A DNA stretch of 64,000 bases, taken from positions 62,001 to 126,000 of the forward strand of contig NZ_JAFEWD010000001.1 of assembly GCF_017355855.1 (NCBI RefSeq), in the 5' to 3' direction. This DNA comes from Pedobacter sp. SYSU D00535. GTDB taxonomy: Bacteria > Bacteroidota > Bacteroidia > Sphingobacteriales > Sphingobacteriaceae. Below the pieces are notes generated by a model, which searched no databases, was not told where the DNA came from, and was given only the letters and a program-made list of their open reading frames with translations. This document shows, piece by piece, positions 32,114 to 41,500 of this stretch (the first letter of the stretch is position 1; every line of letters starts with the position of its first letter). Made by a program: the position numbers and the translations under genes.

Positions 32114-33514
32114 ATGGGCAACCATTTAAAAACAAAATACTTAACCCAATTGGGTTATACCAATAATCAGTTGAGGAGCCTGGTAGTGAACATTTTTACC
32201 AGGCATTTTAAGCACAGCGGTGTGGAGGAGCAATGGGACTTGCTGGCTCGGATAAAGGAAGAGCCCGAGGCCTTTATCGCCGATCCACTGACGAGTAAAA
32301 TTGCGATGGCCTTTACAGCTAAGCCGCAGGCGAAGAAGCTGGCCTATGATCTTCTGGAAGAGCATGCGCCTCTGAAAGTCTACGGCGGCAAGGAAATCGA
32401 GGAACAGGCTTTGAAACAAATGAAGCTGGCCACTTCCTTGCCCGTCAGCGTGCAGGCTGCGCTTCTGCCCGATGCACATAGCGGCTACGGTTTACCTATA
32501 GGCGGGGTACTTGCTACTGAAAACGTCGTCATACCTTACGGCGTGGGCATGGACATCGGCTGTCGTATGGCCCTTTCCATCCTGGATGCTGGCGAACTGT
32601 ATCTGAAGCGATACGACTATAAGTTAAAGCAGGCACTTCGCGACTTTACCCACTTTGGGATGGAGGGGGGACTAGCTTTCCGGCAAGAACACGAAGTGCT
32701 GGACAGCCCGCTGTTCAAAACCAGTTCACTGCTCAAGCCTTTGCATGCTAAAGCAGTAAGGCAGCTGGGAAGTTCCGGCAGCGGCAATCACTTTGTGGAG
32801 TTCGGGGAGATCTCTTTGCACGGGGAAAATAGTCTGGGGCTTGAACCGAAGAAATACCTTGCCCTGCTTTCCCATTCAGGAAGCCGTGGCTTAGGTGCGG
32901 CTATTACGATGCACTTCACAAAAATCGCCATGGACACCTGTAAACTTCCAAGGCAGGCGCAGCAGCTAGCCTGGCTCGATCTGCAGACCGAGGCAGGACA
33001 AGCCTACTGGCAACACATGAATTTTGCGGGAGAGTACGCCCAAGCTTGCCACGACCGTATCCACGCCAACCTGCTTCGATCGCTGGGGCTGGAAACACTG
33101 GCTCGTGTAGAGAACCACCACAACTTCGCCTGGAAAGATACGCTGCCTGATGGACGGGAGGTAATCATCCATAGGAAGGGGGCCACCCCCGCCCATGCCG
33201 GAGAACTGGGTATTATTCCCGGGAGTATGTGTACACCTGCTTATCTGGTGCGGGGCTCGGGCCGGCACAGCTCTCTGTTTTCTGCTTCACATGGAGCAGG
33301 AAGAGCAATGAGCAGGCAAAAGGCAAAGAATAGCATGACTCCCTCGGCCTTGAAGAAGATGTTGCTGAAAGCGGGAGTAGAGCTGATCGGGGGAAGCGTG
33401 GAGGAAAACCCGTCAGCCTACAAGGATATTGACAACGTAATGCGCGCTCAAAGGGACCTCGTAACCATCGAGGGTAGCTTTCAACCCCGCCTAGTACGGA
33501 TGAACAAGGAGTAG
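32114..33514 (+). CDS. rtcB: RNA-splicing ligase RtcB (PrfH-associated type)
   Basis: A 466-residue RNA ligase that joins 2',3'-cyclic phosphate (or 3'-phosphate) and 5'-OH ends using GTP and Mn2+. Key residues are visible: GMDIGCRM with Asp147 and Cys150, GSGNHFVEF, SHSGSRGLG, HHNFAW, and the guanylylated His393 in ASHGAGRAMSR. It is followed after 2 bases by prfH. This pairing is known: PrfH releases stalled ribosomes whose 16S decoding centre has been cut, and RtcB then reseals the rRNA. The product is thus probably a ribosome repair ligase rather than a tRNA splicing ligase. Confidence 0.95.
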   Translation: MGNHLKTKYLTQLGYTNNQLRSLVVNIFTRHFKHSGVEEQWDLLARIKEEPEAFIADPLTSKIAMAFTAKPQAKKLAYDLLEEHAPLKVYGGKEIEEQALKQMKLATSLPVSVQAALLPDAHSGYGLPIGGVLATENVVIPYGVGMDIGCRMALSILDAGELYLKRYDYKLKQALRDFTHFGMEGGLAFRQEHEVLDSPLFKTSSLLKPLHAKAVRQLGSSGSGNHFVEFGEISLHGENSLGLEPKKYLALLSHSGSRGLGAAITMHFTKIAMDTCKLPRQAQQLAWLDLQTEAGQAYWQHMNFAGEYAQACHDRIHANLLRSLGLETLARVENHHNFAWKDTLPDGREVIIHRKGATPAHAGELGIIPGSMCTPAYLVRGSGRHSSLFSASHGAGRAMSRQKAKNSMTPSALKKMLLKAGVELIGGSVEENPSAYKDIDNVMRAQRDLVTIEGSFQPRLVRMNKE

Positions 33515-33516
33515 AT

Positions 33517-34170
33517 ATGGAAGAAAAGATTATTCAAATTACTGCAGGACGCGGTCCCCTGGAATGCGCGCGGGTAGTGTATAAAGTGCAGGAAATTTTC
33601 CGGAAAGAAGCAGAAGGCAGGGGAATGAAAACCGAAGTAATGGAAGCGGTAAAAGCCGAAAAAGCAGGGACACTACTTTCCACTACCCTCCGCTTAAAAG
33701 GGGAGTTGCTTGGTGCCTTTCTTTCGGGCTGGAGAGGAAGTATTCTTTGGATCGGAAAGAGCCCTTACCGGACCGGCCATAAGCGAAAAAACTGGTTCGT
33801 AGGGTTGGAAGTATTCGACCAATTGCCTCCCGCATGCAATGAAAAAGCGACAGGGGCAGAACGAGACGTTTCATTCCTGCAGGAATCAGAACTGCGCTTT
33901 GAAACCTTTCGCGCTTCGGGACCGGGCGGGCAGAACGTCAATAAGGTGGAAACAGCGGTTCGTGCTACCCATCTGCCTAGCGGACTGCAGGTACAGGTGA
34001 TGGACAGCCGTTCTCAACTTGAAAATAAAAAGATAGCTATCCGCCGCCTGGAAGAAAAGCTGTATCAACTGCAGGAGCGGGCATTCAGTCAACAGCGACA
34101 GGAGCAATGGCACGAACACCATTCACTGGAGCGGGGAAACCCGGTAAGGATAATCCGGGGAACCCTTTGA
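33517..34170 (+). CDS. prfH: Peptide chain release factor homologue PrfH
   Basis: A 217-residue class I release factor homologue. The N-terminal part (ITAGRGPLECARVVYKVQEI) replaces the codon-recognition domain of RF1/RF2. The catalytic domain has FRASGPGGQNVNKVETAVRA with GGQ at 137-139. It lacks stop-codon reading domains, consistent with acting on ribosomes with a damaged decoding centre. It lies 2 bases after rtcB, in the same operon and probably coupled. Confidence 0.95.
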   Translation: MEEKIIQITAGRGPLECARVVYKVQEIFRKEAEGRGMKTEVMEAVKAEKAGTLLSTTLRLKGELLGAFLSGWRGSILWIGKSPYRTGHKRKNWFVGLEVFDQLPPACNEKATGAERDVSFLQESELRFETFRASGPGGQNVNKVETAVRATHLPSGLQVQVMDSRSQLENKKIAIRRLEEKLYQLQERAFSQQRQEQWHEHHSLERGNPVRIIRGTL

Positions 34171-34199
34171 GTTTTATTGATTACCAGACATTAATTATT

Positions 34200-34715
34200 A
34201 TGGACATTTATTGTACTACAGATGAGCGGTACATTCAGGCAATAGAAGAGCTGCGATATGGAGAAGCAGCAAAGTCGCTGCGATTATTCAACGAGCTGCT
34301 GCTGGCCGATCCTGGCTATGCACGCGCTTATTTTCAGGTCGGCATTCTGAACTACTATTATACTCAGGATTATCAGGCAGCCGGATACTATTTCGGCAAA
34401 TGCATAGAGCTGGAACCAGGTTTTCCTGAAGCCTACCAGGAGTTTCTTAAACTCCTGGTCTTTTTAAATATGAAGAAGAAAGCCGGAGAGCTGGCATCTC
34501 AGGCGCTCAAGGTACCGGGCATGGAGAGGTCTTTCATCTACCAGCAGCTGGGCTTGCTGGAAGAGAAAAATCAGGACGACCGAAAGGCCCTGGACCTTTA
34601 TAGGAAAGCATATGCTTGTGTACTGGAGAAGGAGGAAGCTGATAATTTGAAAGAAGCGATAGGACGAGTGAAGGAGAAACTGCAAAGGGGGGAGAAATTT
34701 GTGTATAGCTGCTGA
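34200..34715 (+). CDS. TPR repeat protein downstream of prfH
   Basis: A 171-residue all-helical cytoplasmic protein with about four TPR-like repeats: GEAAKSLRLFNELLLADPGY, then QDYQAAGYYFGKCIELEPGF, KKKAGELASQALKVPG, and DDRKALDLYRKAYACV. TPR proteins act as protein-binding scaffolds. It starts 29 bases after prfH and precedes a strong terminator, so it is probably the third gene of the repair operon. I do not know this gene as part of the standard RtcB-PrfH pair. Confidence 0.75.
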   Translation: MDIYCTTDERYIQAIEELRYGEAAKSLRLFNELLLADPGYARAYFQVGILNYYYTQDYQAAGYYFGKCIELEPGFPEAYQEFLKLLVFLNMKKKAGELASQALKVPGMERSFIYQQLGLLEEKNQDDRKALDLYRKAYACVLEKEEADNLKEAIGRVKEKLQRGEKFVYSC

Positions 34716-34769
34716 GAGACAGGTACGCTCTATGATCTCATAAAAACTCGCTTTCGTCGAGACCATAAT

Positions 34770-34806
34770 AACGCTCCTTGCTCAGCAGTAACAAGGAGCG
34801 TTTATG
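34770..34806. terminator. Bidirectional terminator
   Basis: AACGCTCCTTG and CAAGGAGCGTT form a perfect 11-bp stem with an 11-base loop, between the rightward prfH operon and the leftward secreted-protein operon. Confidence 0.85.
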
Positions 34807-34830
34807 CTTAACCCGTTGATAGGTATCAGC

Positions 34831-35514
34831 TTATTTCACACTAAATTGATAAACTACCGTTTCTGAACTGTTCCCTTTAGCATCTTTGGTAATCACCTTC
34901 CAGTAATAGGTTGTCCCACTTCTCACCGTAACATCGGTTATACTGGTTTCCTTTGTATCCGTTTTTAGCAGGGAAAGGTTGCCTTCGGTACCGAAATAAA
35001 CGTCGTAAGTGCTGATATCCCAGTCGACGTCATTCCCGCTCCAGTTCAGGTTCACCTTTTGTGTCCCTTGAGGAAAACTTTCAGCCATTGCAGGTGCATT
35101 TATTGTTGCGGGGTAGGGCGCGTAAGAGCTGGAAGCCGGTCCCGAATTATAAAATTTCCAGCCTTCACTCTTCGCTGTTTCTGCTGTCTTTGATGACTTC
35201 GAAATCACGTACCAGGAATAGGGAGTGTTCCTGGAGAGCGGGACAGACAGACTTGTAGCAGAAGTGGTTTTAACTACGGCCGAATCTTTTAGCAGGTGCT
35301 TGATGTGGAGCTCGTAAGATTGCGCATTCCCGGCCGGATTCCATTTGAATTCGATAATACTTTGGCTGTTGGAAATGACACTGCCCGAAGTACACACCTG
35401 GTTCTGAAGCGGAAAAACCAAACTTGCTTTCTCCGGGGGAAGCACTGGTGTATCTTTTTTTCCTGAGCACCCCGCCAGGGAGACAATTAGCACTGATAGA
35501 ATTAGCTTCCTCAT
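34831..35514 (-). CDS. Lipoprotein with two fibronectin type III-like domains
   Basis: A 227-residue lipoprotein (lipobox SLAGC, Cys16) with two FnIII-like beta-sandwich domains (about 35-125 and 140-227), showing the strands SYELHIKHLLKD with TPYSWYVISKS in the first and STYDVYFGTEG with TTYYWKVITKD in the second. Likely at the cell surface, binding protein or glycan. Its ATG overlaps the stop of the giant upstream gene by four bases (ATGA), so the two are made together, and it may anchor or assist the giant protein (inference). Confidence 0.85.
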   Translation of the reverse strand: MRKLILSVLIVSLAGCSGKKDTPVLPPEKASLVFPLQNQVCTSGSVISNSQSIIEFKWNPAGNAQSYELHIKHLLKDSAVVKTTSATSLSVPLSRNTPYSWYVISKSSKTAETAKSEGWKFYNSGPASSSYAPYPATINAPAMAESFPQGTQKVNLNWSGNDVDWDISTYDVYFGTEGNLSLLKTDTKETSITDVTVRSGTTYYWKVITKDAKGNSSETVVYQFSVK

Positions 35515-38500
35515 TTCTTGATGACTTTTAATAATGACTCGTGTTTACCGTTCTTCACTGACAGGATATACATTGCCGGTTGCAGGTGCTGAAGATTTAA
35601 TTGCAGCTGGCCCTCGGGTAGCTGAGCTATCTTTTCGTATACCACTGTTCCGCTTGTAGAAAGCACCCTTACCATCACGATATCTTCCCCGGGATTGGGA
35701 ATACTTAAATTCAATAGATCGTCAAATGGGTTAGGGTAAACCCTGGCTGAAGGCAATAGATTAATTACCCGCTCAAAAACACCCTGACAGTCTTTTCCTG
35801 TCCTCACTTTTATGCGGTTAGTCCCGTTTACGAGGGGAAGCTCGATCGTACCTTGTTTAGTGGTATAAGTTGTTCCGTTAAAATCAACAACGTAGTTCTC
35901 ACCGCCCGCCATTTGTAACCTCAGCTTATTTGTTTCTTCGTTGAAATTCGTATAAACCGCCAAGTCCTCAGGTTCGGTGATGCTTACCGAATAACACTGC
36001 TGATAACCGGGCTGGTCTGGTACGGTGATACAAACTGAGTACTTCCCGGCGCCAAGGTTGTTAATGTCCTTGCTAATACTAAAGGTGTAATCGGCGTTGA
36101 TACCGCCCCCGGTTATGCGTGCATTATAGCTCATTGGATTTTTTGCGGTTATCTTAACCGAGCCATCATTGCTACTGCGACAGGTCTCGTTGGTATTCCT
36201 TATGTTGAAATTATCGGGGGGAAGGGCGAATATCACTTTGACTTCGACTGGCTCAGCACTGATAGAAAAAGAGCCGGCACTCAGCATAACCGAGTAAGAT
36301 CCAGCCGACCTGGCTTCATAGCTTGTACCGTTGGCACCAAGGATTGGAACACCGTTTCTCGACCACTGCAAGGTGTAAGGAACCGGTATGTTCAGGGAAG
36401 ACGAGAAATTCAGATTTACTTTTCCGCCCGTGATAAAAGTGGTGTTGCCTGCAGCACTAATAAAAGGCTTGGGGATGAAAGTAAACCCTTCTTTAGAGGT
36501 GCTTCCACCCGCTGTGGTAACCGAAACAGCACCGCTGGCAGCGGAACCCACCACCGCCGAAACAGAAGTGGGAGAGTTGAGGGTAAAGGAGGCCGCAGGG
36601 GTGCCGCCGATACTTACCGCGCTAACACCCGCCAGGTTTTCTCCTGTTATGGTAATGGTGCTGCCTAATCCCCCTACAGCAGGACTGAAGGAGGTAATAA
36701 CAGGTGCCTTAATGAAGCTAAAACCACTTTTGGTAGCAGAGCCGCCGGCAGTTGTCACCTTTACTTGGCCGTCAGCACCTCCATCAACAATCGCAATGAT
36801 GGTGTTGGGCGATTCTACGCTGAACCAGGTTGCTTCAACCCCTCCAAAGCTAACAGAAGTGGTACCTGTAAAATTCTGTCCGCTGATCGTTACCCGCGTA
36901 CCTTTTGCAGCGGCAGAAGGGGTAAAGCCAGTCAGCGTGGGCGCTGGCTTATTTAAAAATGTAAAGCCGGGCAGCGATACGTCCCAGCCCTGGGCGCTAA
37001 CGGTCACGCTTCCGCTGCTTCCCTTGCCAACCACTCCAATAAGGGTTGTTGGAGATACAAATATCACAGAGGTAGCATCATAATTACCGAACATGACAAC
37101 GGAGTTCTCTGAAAAATTAGTACCCGTTATAGTCACCCGTTCACCTTCACCTGCTTCGGTAGGAGCAAAGGAGCTGATAGTATGCTTAACCAAATAGGTA
37201 AAATCAGCATTGCTTGTTGCTACACCTCCGGGAGATGTTACCGATATGCGGCCCGTGGCTCCTTCTCCAACTACCGCTTTGATAGTAGTGGCGGATACGA
37301 CCGTAAATGAACTCGCTGGACTTCCCCCGAAACTTACCGCTGTAACATCAGATAAATTAGTTCCTGTAATAGTCACCACGGAACCAAGACTACCTCTCGA
37401 TAGATCAAATGAAGTAATAAGCGGAGCAGCAGTAAAATTAAAGCCTGCTTTGCTGGCCGTTCCGCCTGCTGTTTTCACTGAAACAGGTCCCGCGCCTCCA
37501 GCACCTACAACCGCAGTGATGGTAGTAGGGGAGACGACAGTGAAAGAAGCAGCGGACACATCCCCGAAGCTTACGGCTGTTGCTCCTGAAAAGTTTGTAC
37601 CACTGATCGTAACGGTAGTCCCTTCCTTGCCTGAGAGGGGATTGAATGAATTAATAACAGGCCCGGCAATGTAAGTGAAGCCTGCGATAGTGCCTTCACC
37701 TCCGGGCGTCTCTACAGACACACTCCCCGTAGATCCTGCACCTACTACGGCAGTAATACTTGTCGCCGAATTCACGGTAAAGGATGCTGCGGCCGTGCCT
37801 CCGAACTTAACAGCAGTCGCCCCGCTTAAATTAGTGCCGCTTATTGTTATGGTGGTTCCGCTACCTCCAACTGGCGGCGAAAATGTGAATACAGCAGGCT
37901 TTGGGATAAAAGTAAAGCCGGTCACGGAATCACTGCCTTCCGGCGATGTGACGGAAACAGTTCCGGAACTTCCGGTTCCAAGTGTGGCAGTAATATGGGT
38001 AGGGGATTTGACGATAAAGGTCGCCGCAGTTCCGCCAAATTTAACCTCGGTGACTCTGCCTAAATTTACACCGCTGATCATAACCGTATCGCCAGCAGCA
38101 GCTGTAGCCGGACTAAAAAGCCTAATGTCTGGTACTTGATATTTGTTAGGTAGGATCGATATGCTGTTATCTGTATAGTTGGCTACTACCAGGTCGGGGC
38201 GACCGTCATTATTTACATCGCCTGCAGACACCCAGTCGGCTCCAAGGCCAGTAGCATAATCTACCTTCCAGTCAAAAGAAAGGGCAGTATTTGTACTGGT
38301 ATTCTTTAGTACAGAGACGGTTGTTCCGTAGCCGGCTTCAAAATTTACTATAGCTAAATCTGGCTTTCCTTCACCGTCCAGATCAGTGATCGCGATACCG
38401 TTGGGACCGCTGCCTGTATAGTAATCTACTTTCCCGGCAAAGGCGATGGAGCCATTAGTGCTGATGTTCTTTAATACAGATACCGTGTTGGATGCGGTGT

Positions 38501-41500
38501 TTAGTACCGCGATATCTAATTTACCATCTGCGTCAAGATCAGCTACAGCAGTTTGCAGGGGATCCGACCCCGTAGTAAACTGGATGCCGGCAGCAAAAGA
38601 AATGGTACCCACATTGCTGGTGTTTCTGTGCACGGAGACCGTATTCGAGAACCTGTTAGTGACTGCGAAATCTGGCTTCCCATCCATGTTAAAGTCGCCA
38701 ATGGCAATTCCATAGGGACGATCGCCAGTCAGAAAATCAACTTTAGCTGCGAAAGATACCGTCCCCTCCGTGCTTATGTTTCTGAAAACAGAGGCGGTGT
38801 TGGAGGATTGGTTTACCAATACCAGATCCGTCTTTCCGTCGCCGTCAAAGTCTGTTGCCGCCACGCCATAGGAACCTCTTAAACCATCAGCGTAATCTAC
38901 TTTGGTTGCAAAGGAAATAGCCCCCGGTGTACTCGTGTTCTTATAAACCGAAACAGCACTGTTACTACCCGAATTGTAATTCGTGGTAATTAAATCCAAC
39001 TTGCCGTCGCGGGTAACATCTGCAATAGCGATACACACCGGTTCATTATTCGCCGGCAGGTCTAATTTCTCAGCGAGTGCCGCGTTCCCATTCGTCCCTG
39101 TATTCCTAAATACAGATATAGTGTTTGAGAATACGTTGGCCGATACCATGTCTGCTTTACCATCCCCATCGAAATCTGCCAGAGATACAGCTCGTGGCCC
39201 CCTGCCCGTCGCGATATCTGTTTTCTTCTCGAACGAAGCCTGTGTGAAGGTGCTGGCAGCACCGGGGAAAAGAACGTGGAAAGGCTTAGCTGAAAATGCT
39301 GTCAGTTCATTGGTCGTAACACTAATCGGTTCATAGGTGGCTCCCAGAGGAACGGTTACCGTAAGGGTCTTCACCGTCGCAGCAGTAACCTTAGCTTTTA
39401 CCGCCCCAAAAAAAACAATATTCTCAGCCGCTATCGGACTAAAGTTTGCTCCCTGTATAGTTACAGTAGTGCCTGCCGCACCAGACGCCGGCGCAAAGGT
39501 TTGGATGAAGGGCCGTGCTTTAGGGGCATTTAGGATGACTGATACCGAGCTTGAAAAGCTATTGCTGTTCGCAGCAAGGATATCGGTCCTGTTATCATTA
39601 TCAAGGTCGGCAAGGGCAACACTTGAGGGTTGCTGGCCTGTGGGTAGGTCCAGCGTTTCCGCCAATGAAATAGAACTCGTGCTGGTGTTTCTCAGTACCG
39701 ATATACTGTTCGAGCTAAAATTCGCAACAGCTACGTCTACCAGTCCGTCACCATCCAGGTCATTTAGAGCGAGCCCCCTCGGATTTTTTCCGGTGGGGTA
39801 ATCTGCTTTAGCATCAAAAGAAATTGAACCGATGGTACTCGTGTTTTTAATTACTGAAACAGTATGGGTAAGGTCGTTCGCAGCAATCAGGTCGGGCTTG
39901 TTGTCATTGTTTAGATCGCCGGCAGCCAGAGAAAGGAGGTAGGCGGATGCGTTAACATACGTTGATCCGGCGAAAGAAATAGAGCCTATGCTGCTCTCAT
40001 TTCTACGAATATCAATGGTAGTGCTTGTCATGCTGCCTACCGCTACATCTGGTTTACCGTCTCCGTCGAAATCTGCTATAGCCAAACTTACCGGACTGCT
40101 TCCTGCGGCAAAATCTACTTTGTCAGCAAAACTGACAGTACCATTGGTACTCGTGTTTCTGAAAATGGAGAACGACTTCTCGCCTCCGTTTGTGACCACT
40201 ATATCCGGTTTACCATCCTGGTCGATATCGGTAACTGCAACGGCTGAAGGATTAATTCCAGTGGTCAGATCGATTTTTGGTTGGAAGGAGATGGTGCCAG
40301 CGGTGTTGTTTATTAAAACAGATACACTGTTACCATTCTGATTTGCCGTCACTACATCCAATTTTCCATCTCCATTGAAGTCTCCCAAAGCTGCAGCAGA
40401 GGGCGATTCGCCGGTGGTGAAATTTAGTTTAGGATCGAAGGAAATCTGTTCCCTGCTACCGGTATTTTTAAGCACAGCAATCGTAGTAGCATGCGGCGAT
40501 AAACTTACGCTTGTTGCGATTATTTCAGATTTTCCATCACCGTCCAAATCTCCCACCGCCACGCTATTTACTCCACCGGTTGGGAAATCGCTCTTTGGAG
40601 AAAACGTTTTGGACTCCATCTGGATGGGATTCACCTGTTTTACCATAAAGGGCTTCTGGGAATAGGCAGTCAGATTATTGACGGTTACGGTGATGGGCGC
40701 AAAGGTCGCGCTGAGGGGAACTGCTACTGTTAATGAGGTGCTGCTGGCAGCCTGTACCTGTGCTTTTACTGCACCAAAGTAAACGATATTATTTCCGGGC
40801 GTTGGACTAAAGTTCGTACCTGTGATAGTCACCGAAGTTCCGTTGACACCGGAGCTTGGGCTAAAGGAGGTGATCTTTGGGACACTGGCAGCATTCGCTT
40901 CCGGCTGGTTCGTGAGGTTACGAAGTATACTCACAGAATTTGCCGAAGTGCTGCTGTTGGCAGCGGCAAGATCCGGAACACCATCACCGTCGAAGTCATT
41001 AATGAGAATTCCCGCGGGCTCGGCGCCGGTAGCGAAATTTACGGCCGACGAAAAGTTGATTAAACCGCTGGTGCTGGTGTTTTTGTACACTGAAGCGTTA
41101 TTGTTGTTTTTGTCTGAAATGACAACCTCAGGCATCCTGTCTCCGTCCAGATCAGCTACAGCAAGGCCAGTTGAGGTGCCGGAGAAAGGAAGAGTTGTGC
41201 CGGTTGAAAAGGACAGTGAGTTCCCTGTGTTGGTATTTCTAAATGCACTGACAGCTGCACCGGTAGTTACAATATCGACTTTTCCGTCGCCGTCGATGTC
41301 ATTCAGCTTCAAAGACGAAACTGTGCTGGCTGCTGTAAGGCGGAGCTGTGGCCCAAAGCCGATGTAGTCGGGAGTGCTGCCGCCTCCATAGATCAGGACA
41401 CTAGCAACAGTAGCGTGACCAATAACCAGGTCTTGGGTTTTATCATTATTCATATCGCCGATTGCGATGCACGTCACGGGCGCATCAGCTGTAAATACTT

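Noticed and set aside
36388-41367. Long plus-strand frames (231, 154, 154, 181 codons and others) opposite the giant repeat gene
   Set aside because: They recur with the period of the TIG/FG-GAP repeats and are Pro/Val/Thr-rich antisense shadows with no start context or domains.
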